From NCBI GenBank assembly GCA_963713085.1, contig CAVQKQ010000021.1, forward strand, positions 45,524 through 109,523: a stretch of 64,000 nt of DNA, given 5' to 3'. This document shows, piece by piece, positions 33,142 through 41,695 of this stretch. The notes beneath the pieces are model-generated. The model saw only the letters and a list, made by a program, of their open reading frames with translations, was not told where the DNA came from and searched no databases. Origin of the DNA: PFJX01 sp963713085 (GTDB taxonomy: Bacteria > Pseudomonadota > Gammaproteobacteria > Burkholderiales > Thiobacillaceae). The position numbers were made by a program, and so were the translations under genes. How positions within the stretch are numbered: the stretch's first letter is position 1; every line of letters begins with the position of its first letter.

Positions 33142-35142
33142 ATGCCCATCCTGACCCGCCTCCGTGCGCTGATCAACAAAGTAGCTAAATTACCGGAGCG
33201 TCACGCCTATCTTTGGGACGAGCGCATCTCCCTCCTTGCATGGTTCGCATTCCACTGCGTCACGCTGCTGCGCTTGCTGAGCCTGCTGCAATGGTTCAAG
33301 GCCACCTTCCGCATGAGTTACGGCCGGGACAAGCCGTTCCAGAAGCGCACCAACTTCCATGCCCAATATACCGAGAGCTACTTCCTGGCGGTGATCGTCC
33401 TGCTCCTGGTCCTGCGCTACCTGCCTGCAGCGCCGGGCTCCGTGGCCTGCTTCTGGATCCACATGGCGTCCTTGTACCTGGCGGCAGAGAGCGTGGTCTG
33501 GACGGCCTATTACCTGTTCTTCCGCCACTTTATCGAGAAGTCCTTCACCATTTACCACCACGCGGAGTACTTCCTGGCCTATCCCCTGGCCCTGACGGTA
33601 CAGGTGCTGGGCCTGTCCACCTACCTGGACACCGGCTCGTCTCTGGACCTTCTGGCGCTGATCTTCAACCTGAACTTCGGCCAGACTACGGTGGACCCGG
33701 CCTGGCGGGCGGGGCTGGCTCTGCTGGGGCTGTTCTACGTGGTAGTGCTGCTGGCCAACCTTCGGGACGCCTTTCCCAAGACCCTGATCAAACCCATCAC
33801 AAGTGTGGCCATCATCGGCGCCGGCGAGGTGGTATCGGAAAAGTTGCTGCCCGCCCTGATCCACCCCCTTCCTGCCGGCAAGGCCAGTACGGGCGCACCC
33901 CGCATCAGCCCGACAGAGATCAACCGCAAATCCATTGCCATTTATGATTACGCCCCCGGCGGAGAAACGCGCCCAGGCAGCATCAGCTACCCCGAGGCTA
34001 ACTACCTCCCCGGCAGTACACCGGCCCGCCAAACACTTCCGGTCAAGGTGGAGCGCCAGCCCCAGGAAATCGTGATTGAGATCGCCGCCACCCAGGTGCC
34101 GGCCATCATCGCCACGCCCCCTGATTCCCACTTCTATTACCTGAGCCTGCTGCAGGCCCAGGGCATCCGCTTCGCAGTGGAAAAACCCATCAGCGTGTTC
34201 GAGCCCGAGATCCGCGCCCTCACCTCCCCTGTGGGCGACGCCTTGTTCGCTGACGGATTCGCGATGAGCTATTACACCCTGGAAAAGGCCCTGCCCCTGA
34301 ACTACCTGTATCGGCTGAATCCCTTCCACCGCCAGTACCTGGACATCCGCGTACGACGCGACGACGAACCCGAGGATTGCGCAGCCCTGCCCTGGAACGA
34401 GCTGATGGACCGCATGGTCGCTCCTGTCGCCATTACGGTGTTACTGCTGGAAGGCCTGGAGCGCAGTCCCGATCCCTGCAAGACCGCCCGCCGTTGGACC
34501 GAGGACCCGCATCTTGGAGGCTTATTCTACGAGACCACCAGCCACGCCATCTCGATCTTGCAGAAGGTGGTGGGCAATCTGGAGACCCTATCCCAACCCA
34601 CCATCGACGCCCGGATCTACGCCGACGCCATCAATCCAGAGGGCTGCACCTTCTCCCGCATCACCGGCCAATTGGTCGGCGAAAAGGTAGACCACGCCAA
34701 CTGTCCCCGGGTGGATCTGATCGTCGGCAAATACATCCCGGAGTCCCTCTGCGCCAGGGGGGCGCTGATTGAATACCCGACACTCACCGTGCTCTGCGAC
34801 TTCGACGACCTGCGCCTAAAGGCGTGCTGCAAGCCAGCCTGCACCCCGCCCAAGAAAGCGATCCGGGAAGTGGAAATCGTAGTGCGCAGCCCATATATGG
34901 AAGTGAAGTACGGTGTCCAAACCAGTCTGATCCGGGCTTTCTTTGAATACGGGTGGCGCGGTGTACGTTACGACGACTTCACCGACCAGAAACAGGTTCT
35001 GGAATGGCTGCTGCGGCAGAGGGACACCCTGGGCAAGGCGCAGCAAGGCATGCAGGTATACAAGGATGGCGGAGGCCTGCCTGATGATCTCCAGGCCATC
35101 GTCGACAACTACAAGCTGCAAAGAGCAAAGCCGGGGAAGTAA
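33142..35142 (+). CDS. membrane-anchored Gfo/Idh/MocA-like oxidoreductase fusion
   Basis: The 666-residue protein has two parts. Residues about 25-210 contain six hydrophobic segments (for example SYFLAVIVLLLVLRYLP and AEYFLAYPLALTVQVLGL), so this part is membrane-embedded. From about 220 a Rossmann strand and glycine loop appear (VAIIGAGEVVSEKLLPAL), then IATPPDSHFYYLSLLQAQGIRFAVEKP (about 325-349). The TPPxxH and EKP motifs are the dinucleotide and catalytic hallmarks of Gfo/Idh/MocA dehydrogenases. The C-terminal half includes LYRLNPFHRQYLDIRV and FYETTSHAISIL. Membrane fusion of this family is unusual; the substrate is unknown. It is coupled to a small downstream ORF. Confidence 0.75.
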   Translation: MPILTRLRALINKVAKLPERHAYLWDERISLLAWFAFHCVTLLRLLSLLQWFKATFRMSYGRDKPFQKRTNFHAQYTESYFLAVIVLLLVLRYLPAAPGSVACFWIHMASLYLAAESVVWTAYYLFFRHFIEKSFTIYHHAEYFLAYPLALTVQVLGLSTYLDTGSSLDLLALIFNLNFGQTTVDPAWRAGLALLGLFYVVVLLANLRDAFPKTLIKPITSVAIIGAGEVVSEKLLPALIHPLPAGKASTGAPRISPTEINRKSIAIYDYAPGGETRPGSISYPEANYLPGSTPARQTLPVKVERQPQEIVIEIAATQVPAIIATPPDSHFYYLSLLQAQGIRFAVEKPISVFEPEIRALTSPVGDALFADGFAMSYYTLEKALPLNYLYRLNPFHRQYLDIRVRRDDEPEDCAALPWNELMDRMVAPVAITVLLLEGLERSPDPCKTARRWTEDPHLGGLFYETTSHAISILQKVVGNLETLSQPTIDARIYADAINPEGCTFSRITGQLVGEKVDHANCPRVDLIVGKYIPESLCARGALIEYPTLTVLCDFDDLRLKACCKPACTPPKKAIREVEIVVRSPYMEVKYGVQTSLIRAFFEYGWRGVRYDDFTDQKQVLEWLLRQRDTLGKAQQGMQVYKDGGGLPDDLQAIVDNYKLQRAKPGK

Positions 35143-35143
35143 C

Positions 35144-35433
35144 ATGAAATGCCGTCGTCGCGTCTGGCCCGCCTCGTTCGGATTATTCCTGGTCGGCACA
35201 TTTCCGGCACTTGCAGCCCCCGCCTTGGCATTGCCGGACTGCCAGGCCGATTGCTGGGAAGGATGGACATTTCTCTCTGACTCGGGATTGCCAACGTCAG
35301 CAGGGAACTGGCCCGGATATTTCCCAACAGCTATGTGCTGGACCAGTACAGTTTGATCCTGTTCATCCACAACAGCCCGGTCGACGATTTACCCGCACTG
35401 ACACTGCTGCTCAAGGACGCGGCTCTGGGCTAG
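35144..35433 (+). pseudogene. small exported protein, probably frameshifted
   Basis: The ATG at 35144 is one base after the preceding stop and gives a good signal peptide (MKCRRRVWPASFGLFLVGTF, cut near ALA). The frame continues DCQADCWEGWTFLSDSG and stops at 35356. From about 35290 another frame is open to TAG at 35433 and looks like protein (ANVSRELARIFPNSYVLDQY, then LFIHNSPVDDLPALTLLLKDAALG). A single-base deletion near 35285-35295 would join them. Alternatively only the 70-residue ORF 35144-35356 is real. The family was not recognised. Confidence 0.45.
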
Positions 35434-35468
35434 GAGGGATAAGACATCGGTGCCGCCCAAGGGATTGC

Positions 35469-36290
35469 CTAGTGGGTGAACAAGTCCTCCCAAGTGTACT
35501 GGACCAAGGTTTCGTAGCCCCGCTCGAATTCCGCTGCCAGCAGATCCCCGCCGCCCGCCTGCCAATCCGCCAAGGTACGGGGTTTGCCGGCCCACTCCAG
35601 GCGAGATTCCCCTGAGATCCCATCATCTCCCAGGGAAACCACGCGGGCGTGCAACCGCATTTCCAGGGCGATACGGGGCGGGTCGCCCTTGCGCGCCGCC
35701 ATGCCGACCTTATCAACGGCCAGTTCCAACACGGCGCGGTATGCCGGCTTCAGTTCGGCATAGTCCGGCCTGTCCTTGCGGGTTCGGGGACCGGCCTCGC
35801 CCCGCAGGTCGACAGATCGACCTCCGGAGAGCGATCGCTCCACGACCCGCCGCGCCACCTCTTCGTGCACGCCGATCTGGTTCACGGCCCGCTCCACCAG
35901 CGCGTTCACCCGCGCCGCCTGATCGGCGGGCAGGCCATTGATCGCGCCGTAACTGGCGCCGACCGTGCCACCGATGACGAGGCCGGCCAGGATGGTGAAC
36001 GGGGCGATGACGGGGTAGGCCACGATGCCATACGGACCCATGCCCAAGGGGACGATGGCCCCCGCCGCGGCCCCGCCCGCCACGCCTTTCGCACCGAGTT
36101 CCCCGGCCGCAGCACCCTTGCCCCGCGCGTACACGTTGAAGTCGGCCTCCGGTGGGTAATGCGCCGTCACGACGGCTATCGGCCCGAATGGGAGCCTGGG
36201 GCCCGGTTGTGTGGCCGCGCATCCCGACAACAGGATCGCCACGCCGAGACAGCTTCCGAACAAGCTTTGGGAAAAGCCTGATACACGCAT
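35469..36290 (-). CDS. lipoprotein with glycine-zipper segment
   Basis: The 273-residue protein begins MRVSGFSQSLFGSCLGVAIL and has lipobox LSGC, so it is a lipoprotein. Residues about 55-120 are Gly/Ala-rich and hydrophobic (GAKGVAGGAAAGAIVPLG, then ILAGLVIGGTVGASYGAI), a glycine-zipper-like membrane segment. The C-terminal half is a soluble mixed domain with MRLHARVVSLGDDG. The function is unknown. It follows another lipoprotein gene by six bases and forms a two-gene unit with it. Confidence 0.75.
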   Translation of the reverse strand: MRVSGFSQSLFGSCLGVAILLSGCAATQPGPRLPFGPIAVVTAHYPPEADFNVYARGKGAAAGELGAKGVAGGAAAGAIVPLGMGPYGIVAYPVIAPFTILAGLVIGGTVGASYGAINGLPADQAARVNALVERAVNQIGVHEEVARRVVERSLSGGRSVDLRGEAGPRTRKDRPDYAELKPAYRAVLELAVDKVGMAARKGDPPRIALEMRLHARVVSLGDDGISGESRLEWAGKPRTLADWQAGGGDLLAAEFERGYETLVQYTWEDLFTH

Positions 36291-36296
36291 GTCGGA

Positions 36297-36947
36297 CTAC
36301 CTATGGATGATGGGCGGCACGAATTGTTCTTTGGACTGAGGCATGCGTCCCTCAATCCGGGTCAGTAGGGCCTTGCGCATCGGTTCGCTACCGGTGACCA
36401 GTCCGGCAAACCGGCCCCGCGCCGCCTCGAAGCGGTCCACCACCTCCAGATAGTTGAGGTGGGTGATGTAATTACCCCACAAGCCGCCCAGCCAGCTTGT
36501 GGTGTCGATATCCACCTCCAGGTCGCCCAAGTAGTAGACCCGGCCGGGATCATTCGCGTCGAACTCCAGTGCGGGGTCGATAAAGGGCTGGTAATAGATC
36601 GGCTCCACATGGCTCATCTGGTAGTGGCCCGCGGGTATGGCATAGGCGAAGTAGCCGTCTTTTCCGGTGCGGAGCAAGGGGATGTTCCTGCCTCGGACGG
36701 CTTGCCCGTCAGCGCCGCGTTTCGATTCCAGGCTCATCAGTTGCCAAACGGGCTTGCCCCAGCCATAGGGCGCCTTGTCCCTACCGTTCTCGATGAATAG
36801 GATGCGTCCGACGATGATGATTTCATCCTGGGCAAGCGCGGTATGCGCATCCGGTTCGATGCGCCGTGCGGGTAGGGTTTCAGGCAGGGAGGCACACCCG
36901 GATAGGACCGTCAATGCAACCATCAGTAGAGCGATGGACGACTTCAT
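36297..36947 (-). CDS. uncharacterised lipoprotein
   Basis: The start at 36947 gives MKSSIALLMVALTVLSGCAS with lipobox LSGC; a start 33 bases upstream would hide the signal. The 216-residue mature protein has a beta-rich pattern (IIIVGRILFIENG, GYFAYAIPAGHYQMSHV, RVYYLGDLEVDID) that could be a carboxypeptidase-regulatory-like or transthyretin-like fold. No known domain was recognised. It is the promoter-proximal gene of the lipoprotein pair. Confidence 0.75.
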   Translation of the reverse strand: MKSSIALLMVALTVLSGCASLPETLPARRIEPDAHTALAQDEIIIVGRILFIENGRDKAPYGWGKPVWQLMSLESKRGADGQAVRGRNIPLLRTGKDGYFAYAIPAGHYQMSHVEPIYYQPFIDPALEFDANDPGRVYYLGDLEVDIDTTSWLGGLWGNYITHLNYLEVVDRFEAARGRFAGLVTGSEPMRKALLTRIEGRMPQSKEQFVPPIIHR

Positions 36948-37047
36948 ACGAGCCCCTATTTGTTTCAAGCATAGCGCCATTCATCGTCGCGAGTGTTCCT
37001 ACGATATGGTGATTGACAACGTCTGCGGCCGGCCATGAAAATCGAGC

Positions 37048-37206
37048 CATGATTCGTCTCAATGTCGCCCCCATCATGCGCCGCCATCGCGTATCTCGCG
37101 TATGGCGCAATGCCATGGGTCCGGGGCCGGAACGACGATGAAGCTTTGAAAATCTGAAGTCGTTTTTCGATGAGGCCGCGACCCGCAAGGATTCGCGGCC
37201 TTTTTT
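37048..37206 (+). ncRNA. candidate small RNA or attenuator leader
   Basis: No convincing gene lies between 36948 and 37236 on the plus strand, yet a strong terminator ends at 37206. TTGACA (37013-37018) with TGAAAA 17 bases downstream is a possible promoter. The span holds a compound hairpin at 37082-37107 (CGCCAT-CGCG-TATCT-CGCG-T-ATGGCG) and the terminator hairpin at 37173-37206. A 30-codon ORF (37049-37141) is also open. The transcript could be a free small RNA of about 160 bases or an attenuated leader of the EamA gene. Confidence 0.4.
37173..37206 (+). terminator. intrinsic terminator ahead of the EamA gene
   Basis: A 9-bp stem, AGGCCGCGA/TCGCGGCCT, with an 11-base loop is followed by six T. 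It points along the plus strand although no plus-strand gene precedes it nearby, and lies 30 bases before the EamA start. Confidence 0.85.
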
Positions 37207-37236
37207 GTGGTTCGCTGTTGTGAGATGGGAAACATC

Positions 37237-38127
37237 ATGTCGATTCCGATCGCCTACCTGTCGGTTGTCCTGATCTGGTCCACCACCCCCCTGGCCATCC
37301 AGTGGAGCGCCCTGGGCGCCGGCTTCGCCTTTGCGGTGATGGCCCGCATGCTGATCGGCGTGGTGCTGGCGGCCCTGATCCTGGGCATCTGGCGGGTCGG
37401 CTTTCCCATGCACCGCACTGCACGCCGGACCTACCTGGCCGGCGGACTGGGCCTGTTCGGCGCCATGATCTGCACCTACTGGGGTGCCCAGTTCATCGAT
37501 TCCGGCCTGGTTGCGGTGCTGTTCGGCCTGGCCCCCCTGATCACCAGCCTGTTGGCCGCCCTGTGGCTGGAAGAACGGTCCCTGGCCCCGGCCAAGCTGG
37601 CGGGCATGGCGGTGGGGCTGGCCGGCCTCGCCGTCATCTTCGTCACCGAGCGGGCAATGGGCGGTCCCCATGTCCTGGCCGGCATGGCCGCCCTGCTGCT
37701 GGCGGTGCTGGTCTATTCCGCCAGCCTGGTCTGGATCAAGCGCATCGGCGACCATAGCCCGCCCCTGGCCATCACCACCGGCACCCTGGCAGTCTCCCTG
37801 CCCCTGTTCGTGCTCACCTGGTTCCTGGCGGACGGCCATGTGCCGGATACCCTGCCTTTCCGGGCCGGGGCGGCCATCGTCTACCTGGGAGTGTTCGGCT
37901 CGGTACTGGGCTTCGCCCTCTACTACTACATCATCAAGCACCTGGAGACCGGCCGGGTGGCCCTGATTACCCTGATCACGCCGGTGCTGGCCCTGCTCCT
38001 GGGCAGTCTGCTCAACGGCGAGACGGTGCCGGTGCGGGTCTGGCTGGGGGCGGCCTGCATCAGCCTGGGCCTGTCCATCTACCAATGGGAAGCACTGGCC
38101 GGCGCGCTGGCGCCGGGACGGAAATAA
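37237..38127 (+). CDS. EamA-family (DMT) transporter
   Basis: This full-length two-repeat EamA exporter has 296 residues and ten predicted TM helices. The start at 37237 (MSIPIAYLSVVLIWSTTPLAIQW) is favoured; ATG at 37225 is possible. Repeat hallmarks are WSTTPLAI, TYWGAQFIDSGLVAVLFGLAPLITSLLAALWLEE and, in the second half, YYYIIKHLETGRVALITLITPVLALLLGSLLNGE. Substrates of this family include amino acids and metabolites; none can be assigned here. A terminator-like hairpin directly upstream may attenuate its expression. Confidence 0.9.
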   Translation: MSIPIAYLSVVLIWSTTPLAIQWSALGAGFAFAVMARMLIGVVLAALILGIWRVGFPMHRTARRTYLAGGLGLFGAMICTYWGAQFIDSGLVAVLFGLAPLITSLLAALWLEERSLAPAKLAGMAVGLAGLAVIFVTERAMGGPHVLAGMAALLLAVLVYSASLVWIKRIGDHSPPLAITTGTLAVSLPLFVLTWFLADGHVPDTLPFRAGAAIVYLGVFGSVLGFALYYYIIKHLETGRVALITLITPVLALLLGSLLNGETVPVRVWLGAACISLGLSIYQWEALAGALAPGRK

Positions 38128-38183
38128 ATTCGGCATCCAGAGCTGGAGCCAACCCTGATGGCCGCCTGCCCAAGTGACTTTGC

Positions 38184-38915
38184 TCAACGCTTGGTGAGCG
38201 TCAACAGGATGTCGGCGTACCAGGCGCAGTTCAGGCCCAGCGCCTCATCCACCTTCAGGTCGCGGGTTCCGACATCCATCCTGGCCGAGTGGACGCCGAG
38301 CAGCATCCATGGCAGATCGCCGTGCGCCGGATCCTGCCCGGACACCCGCATCACCACGGGGGCGCCGCTGGTGCCCCGGTGGGTGCGGGCATCGGTGAGA
38401 AAATAGCCTTCGCCCTGGAAGCGCAAGCCATAGGAAGAGGCGATCACCGCATGGCGCGCCACCGGCATGTGGTGCAGGGCATCGTGGAAACCGAGAGGAA
38501 AGCCGACCACCAGCAGGGTGGAGCCGACCTCCACCTGATCGAGGGGACCGGGCAAATGTTGGGGGGTGAAGGCTCGATAAACCGTGGTCTCGGGCAGCGC
38601 GGCCCGGTCGATCTCGATTGCCGCCACGTCGATCTCCCCGGCGGCATCGAGGCCCTGGCGCCAGACGCTCTTGCCATCGCGGTACAGGGGGATCGAGAAC
38701 CCGGTGGACTTGGCCATGTTTTCCGGGTCGATGTGGAGTTCGATCTCGATACGGTCCGGGTAATGCTTGGTCGGCTTGTCAATCATTACGTGCCGGCTCG
38801 TCACCAGGAACAGGCGTTCGTCGCGCTGGAAGAAAAAGCCGCTGGCGTTGGTCAGCCGCCGCTGTTGATTGAAGGTGAAGACACGCGCCGCCGCGAGCAG
38901 GATGGGTTCTATCAT
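38184..38915 (-). CDS. cytoplasmic trypsin-like serine protease domain protein
   Basis: The start at 38915 gives MIEPILLAAARVFTFNQQRRL. The 243-residue protein has the trypsin-like layout: FFFQRDERLFLVTSRHVM with the catalytic His, GEIDVAAIEID with the likely Asp, and DARTHRGTSGAPVVM with the nucleophile Ser in a GTSGAP context. No signal peptide or PDZ domain is visible, so it is probably cytoplasmic, unlike DegP. The triad looks intact; substrate and role are unknown. It is convergent with the EamA gene. Confidence 0.8.
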   Translation of the reverse strand: MIEPILLAAARVFTFNQQRRLTNASGFFFQRDERLFLVTSRHVMIDKPTKHYPDRIEIELHIDPENMAKSTGFSIPLYRDGKSVWRQGLDAAGEIDVAAIEIDRAALPETTVYRAFTPQHLPGPLDQVEVGSTLLVVGFPLGFHDALHHMPVARHAVIASSYGLRFQGEGYFLTDARTHRGTSGAPVVMRVSGQDPAHGDLPWMLLGVHSARMDVGTRDLKVDEALGLNCAWYADILLTLTKR

Positions 38916-39139
38916 GGGTCGATCAGTACCTGTGGCGAGGGGGACGGGTGCATGACGGCGCATTCATGGCCGGTGGCACCTGGTTGAGTTCGAGTCAGTC
39001 TTGCGCGGCACGGGCGCCGCATCGGGATGGAGCTGAATGCGGATCATGGGCAAGTGTAGCCCGGATCACGCCACACCTCATCACCGCCCGCAATGGGCAC
39101 CCTCGGTAATTCGATACCTCCGGCGCCCGCGCCAGCCGC

Positions 39140-40393
39140 TCACGAATTGCCCAAAGCGGTCTTCTGGCGCAGGTGATAGCCATGGGTCAGGCCCACTGCG
39201 ATGGTCAGGGTGCCGCATAGGAAAAGGGTGGGCCGGATACCGATGGCGTGGGCCAGGCCGCCCACCGCCAGACTGCCCAATGGGGCGATGCCCAGGAAGG
39301 CCATGGTGAAGGTGGCCATGACCCGGCCGCGCATGTCGTCCCGCACCCAGCTTTGCAGCAAGGTATTGCTGCCCGCCGCGATCAGCACCACGGAAAAACC
39401 CAGGGCCATCAGGATCGGGTAGGCCCAGGCCTGATGGGTGTTCAGGCTGAACAGGGCCAGGGCCGCGCCCGCCGTGATGGACGCCAGTGAGATCCGGCGG
39501 GCCAAGCCGCCGATGGACGCGCGCGTCGCCAGGAACAGACTGGCCATGAGGGCGCCGGCGCCGGTGCTGCTCACGAGCAGGCCGTAGGTACTGGCATCGC
39601 CATGGAAGATGGTCTTGGCGTAAAGCGGCATCATGACCACGTAGGGCGTGACCAGGAAGCTGACGGCTGCCACCAGCAGCAGGAACAGCCGGATGTCGGC
39701 ATGGCTGAAGGTGTAGCCGAGTCCTTCCCGCAGCGCGCGCAGGGCGGGCTTGGAGGCGTCGCCCACGGGGCGGGCGCGCAGCGCCAGCAGGGCTAGCAGC
39801 ACAGCCAGGTAGGAGATCGCGTTGAGGGCGAAGCAGACCGCCTCTCCAGCCATGGCGATGATGAAGCCGGCCAGGGCAGGTCCCACGAAGCGGGTGGCAT
39901 TCATCAGGAAGGAATTCAGGGCGATGGCGTTTGACAGTTGCGTGCGTTCTTCCACCAGGTGCACCACCAGGGATTGGCGCGCGGGGATGTCCAAGGCGTT
40001 GATGCAGCCCATCAGGAAGGCCATGAACAGCAGCAGCGCGGGCGTGATCCAGCCCTGCCAGGCAAGCAGTGCCAGGACCAGTGCCAGGACCAGGGCCAGG
40101 GATTGGGTCCCCATCATCAGGCGGCGGCGATCCACACGGTCGGACCAGACGCCGCCCAGGGCGCCGAACAACAGGATCGGCAACTGGCTGGCGAAGCCCA
40201 GCAGGCCCAGGACCAAAGCGGAATTGGTCAGCCTGTAGACCAGCCAGCTCATGGCGATCTGCTGCATCCAGGTACCGGCCACGGAAATCATTTGGCCGAT
40301 GAAATAAATGCGGAAATCCCGGGATCGCAGAGATTTCAAGGGGTGGGACAGATCGGCGAACATGGATCGGGGGTCAGGGGCGATGGTCGACAT
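39140..40393 (-). CDS. MFS transporter (EntS-like, DHA3 type)
   Basis: The 417-residue protein has twelve TM helices. Landmarks are SRDFRIYFIGQMISVAGTWMQQIAMSWLVYRLT at the N-terminus, GGVWSDRVDRRRLM at the first cytoplasmic loop (MFS motif A) and IPARQSLVVHLV after TM4. This branch exports siderophores or drugs; the substrate is not inferable. The segment at 40070-40105 is a short in-frame repeat coding for LVLALVLALLAW in one helix. Confidence 0.9.
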   Translation of the reverse strand: MSTIAPDPRSMFADLSHPLKSLRSRDFRIYFIGQMISVAGTWMQQIAMSWLVYRLTNSALVLGLLGFASQLPILLFGALGGVWSDRVDRRRLMMGTQSLALVLALVLALLAWQGWITPALLLFMAFLMGCINALDIPARQSLVVHLVEERTQLSNAIALNSFLMNATRFVGPALAGFIIAMAGEAVCFALNAISYLAVLLALLALRARPVGDASKPALRALREGLGYTFSHADIRLFLLLVAAVSFLVTPYVVMMPLYAKTIFHGDASTYGLLVSSTGAGALMASLFLATRASIGGLARRISLASITAGAALALFSLNTHQAWAYPILMALGFSVVLIAAGSNTLLQSWVRDDMRGRVMATFTMAFLGIAPLGSLAVGGLAHAIGIRPTLFLCGTLTIAVGLTHGYHLRQKTALGNS

Positions 40394-40588
40394 GGGCGGG
40401 GCCCCGGTGGCAAATCATCCGGAAACGCGGCGCGGGACAGTAGCGTAGCTTACCGGAGTCGCGGGATGCCTGCGGCCCAGCTATGGAACCCGACCGGGTC
40501 CACCGGGTCACCATGACATCTACTTGATGCCGTCTGCCAAACGATCTAGCTTGAAACAGACCATAACCACTATCGATAGGAGGATGTC

Positions 40589-40960
40589 ATGGAAAGCAAC
40601 ATGCAGGATTTCACCCTTCCCGGTCGGGAACAACAGCCCCAGCCCGGGTTCCCCCATGCCCCGGCGGATTGGTCCCAGGCCAAGACCGAGGCGATGGCCA
40701 GGGCGGAAGGACTGGCCTTGACTGAGGAACATTGGCGGGTGCTGCGCGCCTTGCAGGAGTACTACTCTCGCCACGGAGATGACAGCGTGATCCAGGTAAG
40801 GGAACTGCACGATGCCCTGGAGGAGCATTTCCATGCCCAGGGCGGTCTGAAGCATCTTTACGAGGTGTTCCCAGGCGGACCGATTGCCCAGGGTTGCCGC
40901 CTGGCCGGACTGCAAGTACCGGCGGGTTCCGTGGACCGGGGTTTCGGCAGCGTGGTCTAG
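40589..40960 (+). CDS. TusE/DsrC-family sulfur carrier homologue lacking the C-terminal Cys
   Basis: The 123-residue protein is DsrC/TusE-like: HWRVLRALQEYYSRHGDDSVIQVRELHDALEEHF, then LKHLYEVFPGGPIAQGCRLAGLQVPAG. DsrC uses two C-terminal cysteines. The first (CysB, in QGC) is present, but the penultimate CysA position is Ser (PAGSVD) and ten residues follow it. TusE normally keeps CysA and lacks CysB, so this is neither. AGGAGG at 40578-40583 sets the start five bases later at 40589. No dsr or tus genes are adjacent, and a regulatory or scaffold role is possible. Confidence 0.85.
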   Translation: MESNMQDFTLPGREQQPQPGFPHAPADWSQAKTEAMARAEGLALTEEHWRVLRALQEYYSRHGDDSVIQVRELHDALEEHFHAQGGLKHLYEVFPGGPIAQGCRLAGLQVPAGSVDRGFGSVV

Positions 40961-41000
40961 CTACGGCCTTTGCGCACTCCCCGCGCCAAGACGGCCGGAG

Positions 41001-41267
41001 TCAGCGCCTACGGCGCCCGCCGATTTGGCGTTCCTGGGCCTCGTTCACGTTCAGCGGCTTGCCGTTGAGGTCCTTGCCGCTGAGCGCGGCGATGGCGTTC
41101 AGGGAATGCTGGCGGCCGGGCATCTCGACGAAGCCGAAGCCTTTGGAAATGCCGCTGAACAGGTCGCGCTTGATCAGCGCCGAGCGCACCTCGCCGAAGG
41201 CCTTGAAGAGGTCCGTCAGTTCGGTCTCGGTGGTTTGCGGCGCCAGGTTGCCAACGAAGATTTCCAT
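41001..41267 (-). CDS. RRM-type RNA-binding protein
   Basis: The 88-residue protein is one RRM domain: RNP2 IFVGNLA (residues 3-9) and RNP1 KGFGFVEM (about 42-49), with a basic tail (GGRRRR). Such small proteins are common in betaproteobacteria and cyanobacteria and act in RNA chaperoning, often in the cold. It is first of three adjacent RNA-binding genes on this strand when read from the window's left. Confidence 0.92.
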   Translation of the reverse strand: MEIFVGNLAPQTTETELTDLFKAFGEVRSALIKRDLFSGISKGFGFVEMPGRQHSLNAIAALSGKDLNGKPLNVNEAQERQIGGRRRR

Positions 41268-41317
41268 GCGGGACTCCCGATCGACAGTGGGGGAATTGTG
41301 CGATTGCCGCGGCTGGG

Positions 41318-41590
41318 CTACGACTTGCGCTGATGGTAGGTCGACGATGACGGGCGCGGCGCCGCATTCGCTTCCTTGTGGCGGAAGTTGATACGACCCT
41401 TGGTCAGGTCGTAGGGCGACATTTCCAAGGTAACCCGATCGCCCGCCAGGATGCGAATGCGGTGCTTGCGCATCTTTCCGGAGGCGTAGGCCATGACTTC
41501 GGCCCCGTTTTCCAGGGTCACGCGGAATATGGTTTGCGGCAGCACCTCGGTGATGACGCCTTCAAGTTCGACGAGTTCTTCTTTGGCCAT
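41318..41590 (-). CDS. infA: translation initiation factor IF-1 (extended paralogue)
   Basis: The start at 41590 (MAKEELVELEGVITEVLPQTIFRVTL) follows a GGAG site. The S1-like domain includes GAEVMAYASGKMRKHRIRILAGDRVTLEMSPYDLTKGRINFR, essentially IF-1. It has 90 residues, about 18 longer than canonical IF-1, with a Ser/His-rich tail (PRPSSSTYHQRKS). It lies outside the ribosomal protein clusters, so it is probably the second infA copy that many betaproteobacteria carry. Confidence 0.95.
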   Translation of the reverse strand: MAKEELVELEGVITEVLPQTIFRVTLENGAEVMAYASGKMRKHRIRILAGDRVTLEMSPYDLTKGRINFRHKEANAAPRPSSSTYHQRKS

Positions 41591-41695
41591 GATGGCTCCT
41601 TCCGGACGAAGCTTCTGCACGTCCGATCGTGGGTGTTGGCAAGACGATGGCAGTCGCGCGACCCGCTTGGGGCGCGCCGCGCGGCAAAACCTGGA

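Noticed and set aside
36880..38187. 435-codon open frame on the minus strand
   Set aside because: It is antisense to the EamA exporter and the candidate RNA, has low-complexity Gln/Gly/His composition and no family features.
40070..40105. Short tandem repeat of CAGGACCAGTGC type in the MFS gene
   Set aside because: It encodes an ordinary Leu/Val/Ala transmembrane helix (LVLALVLALLAW) in-frame, so it needs no special explanation.
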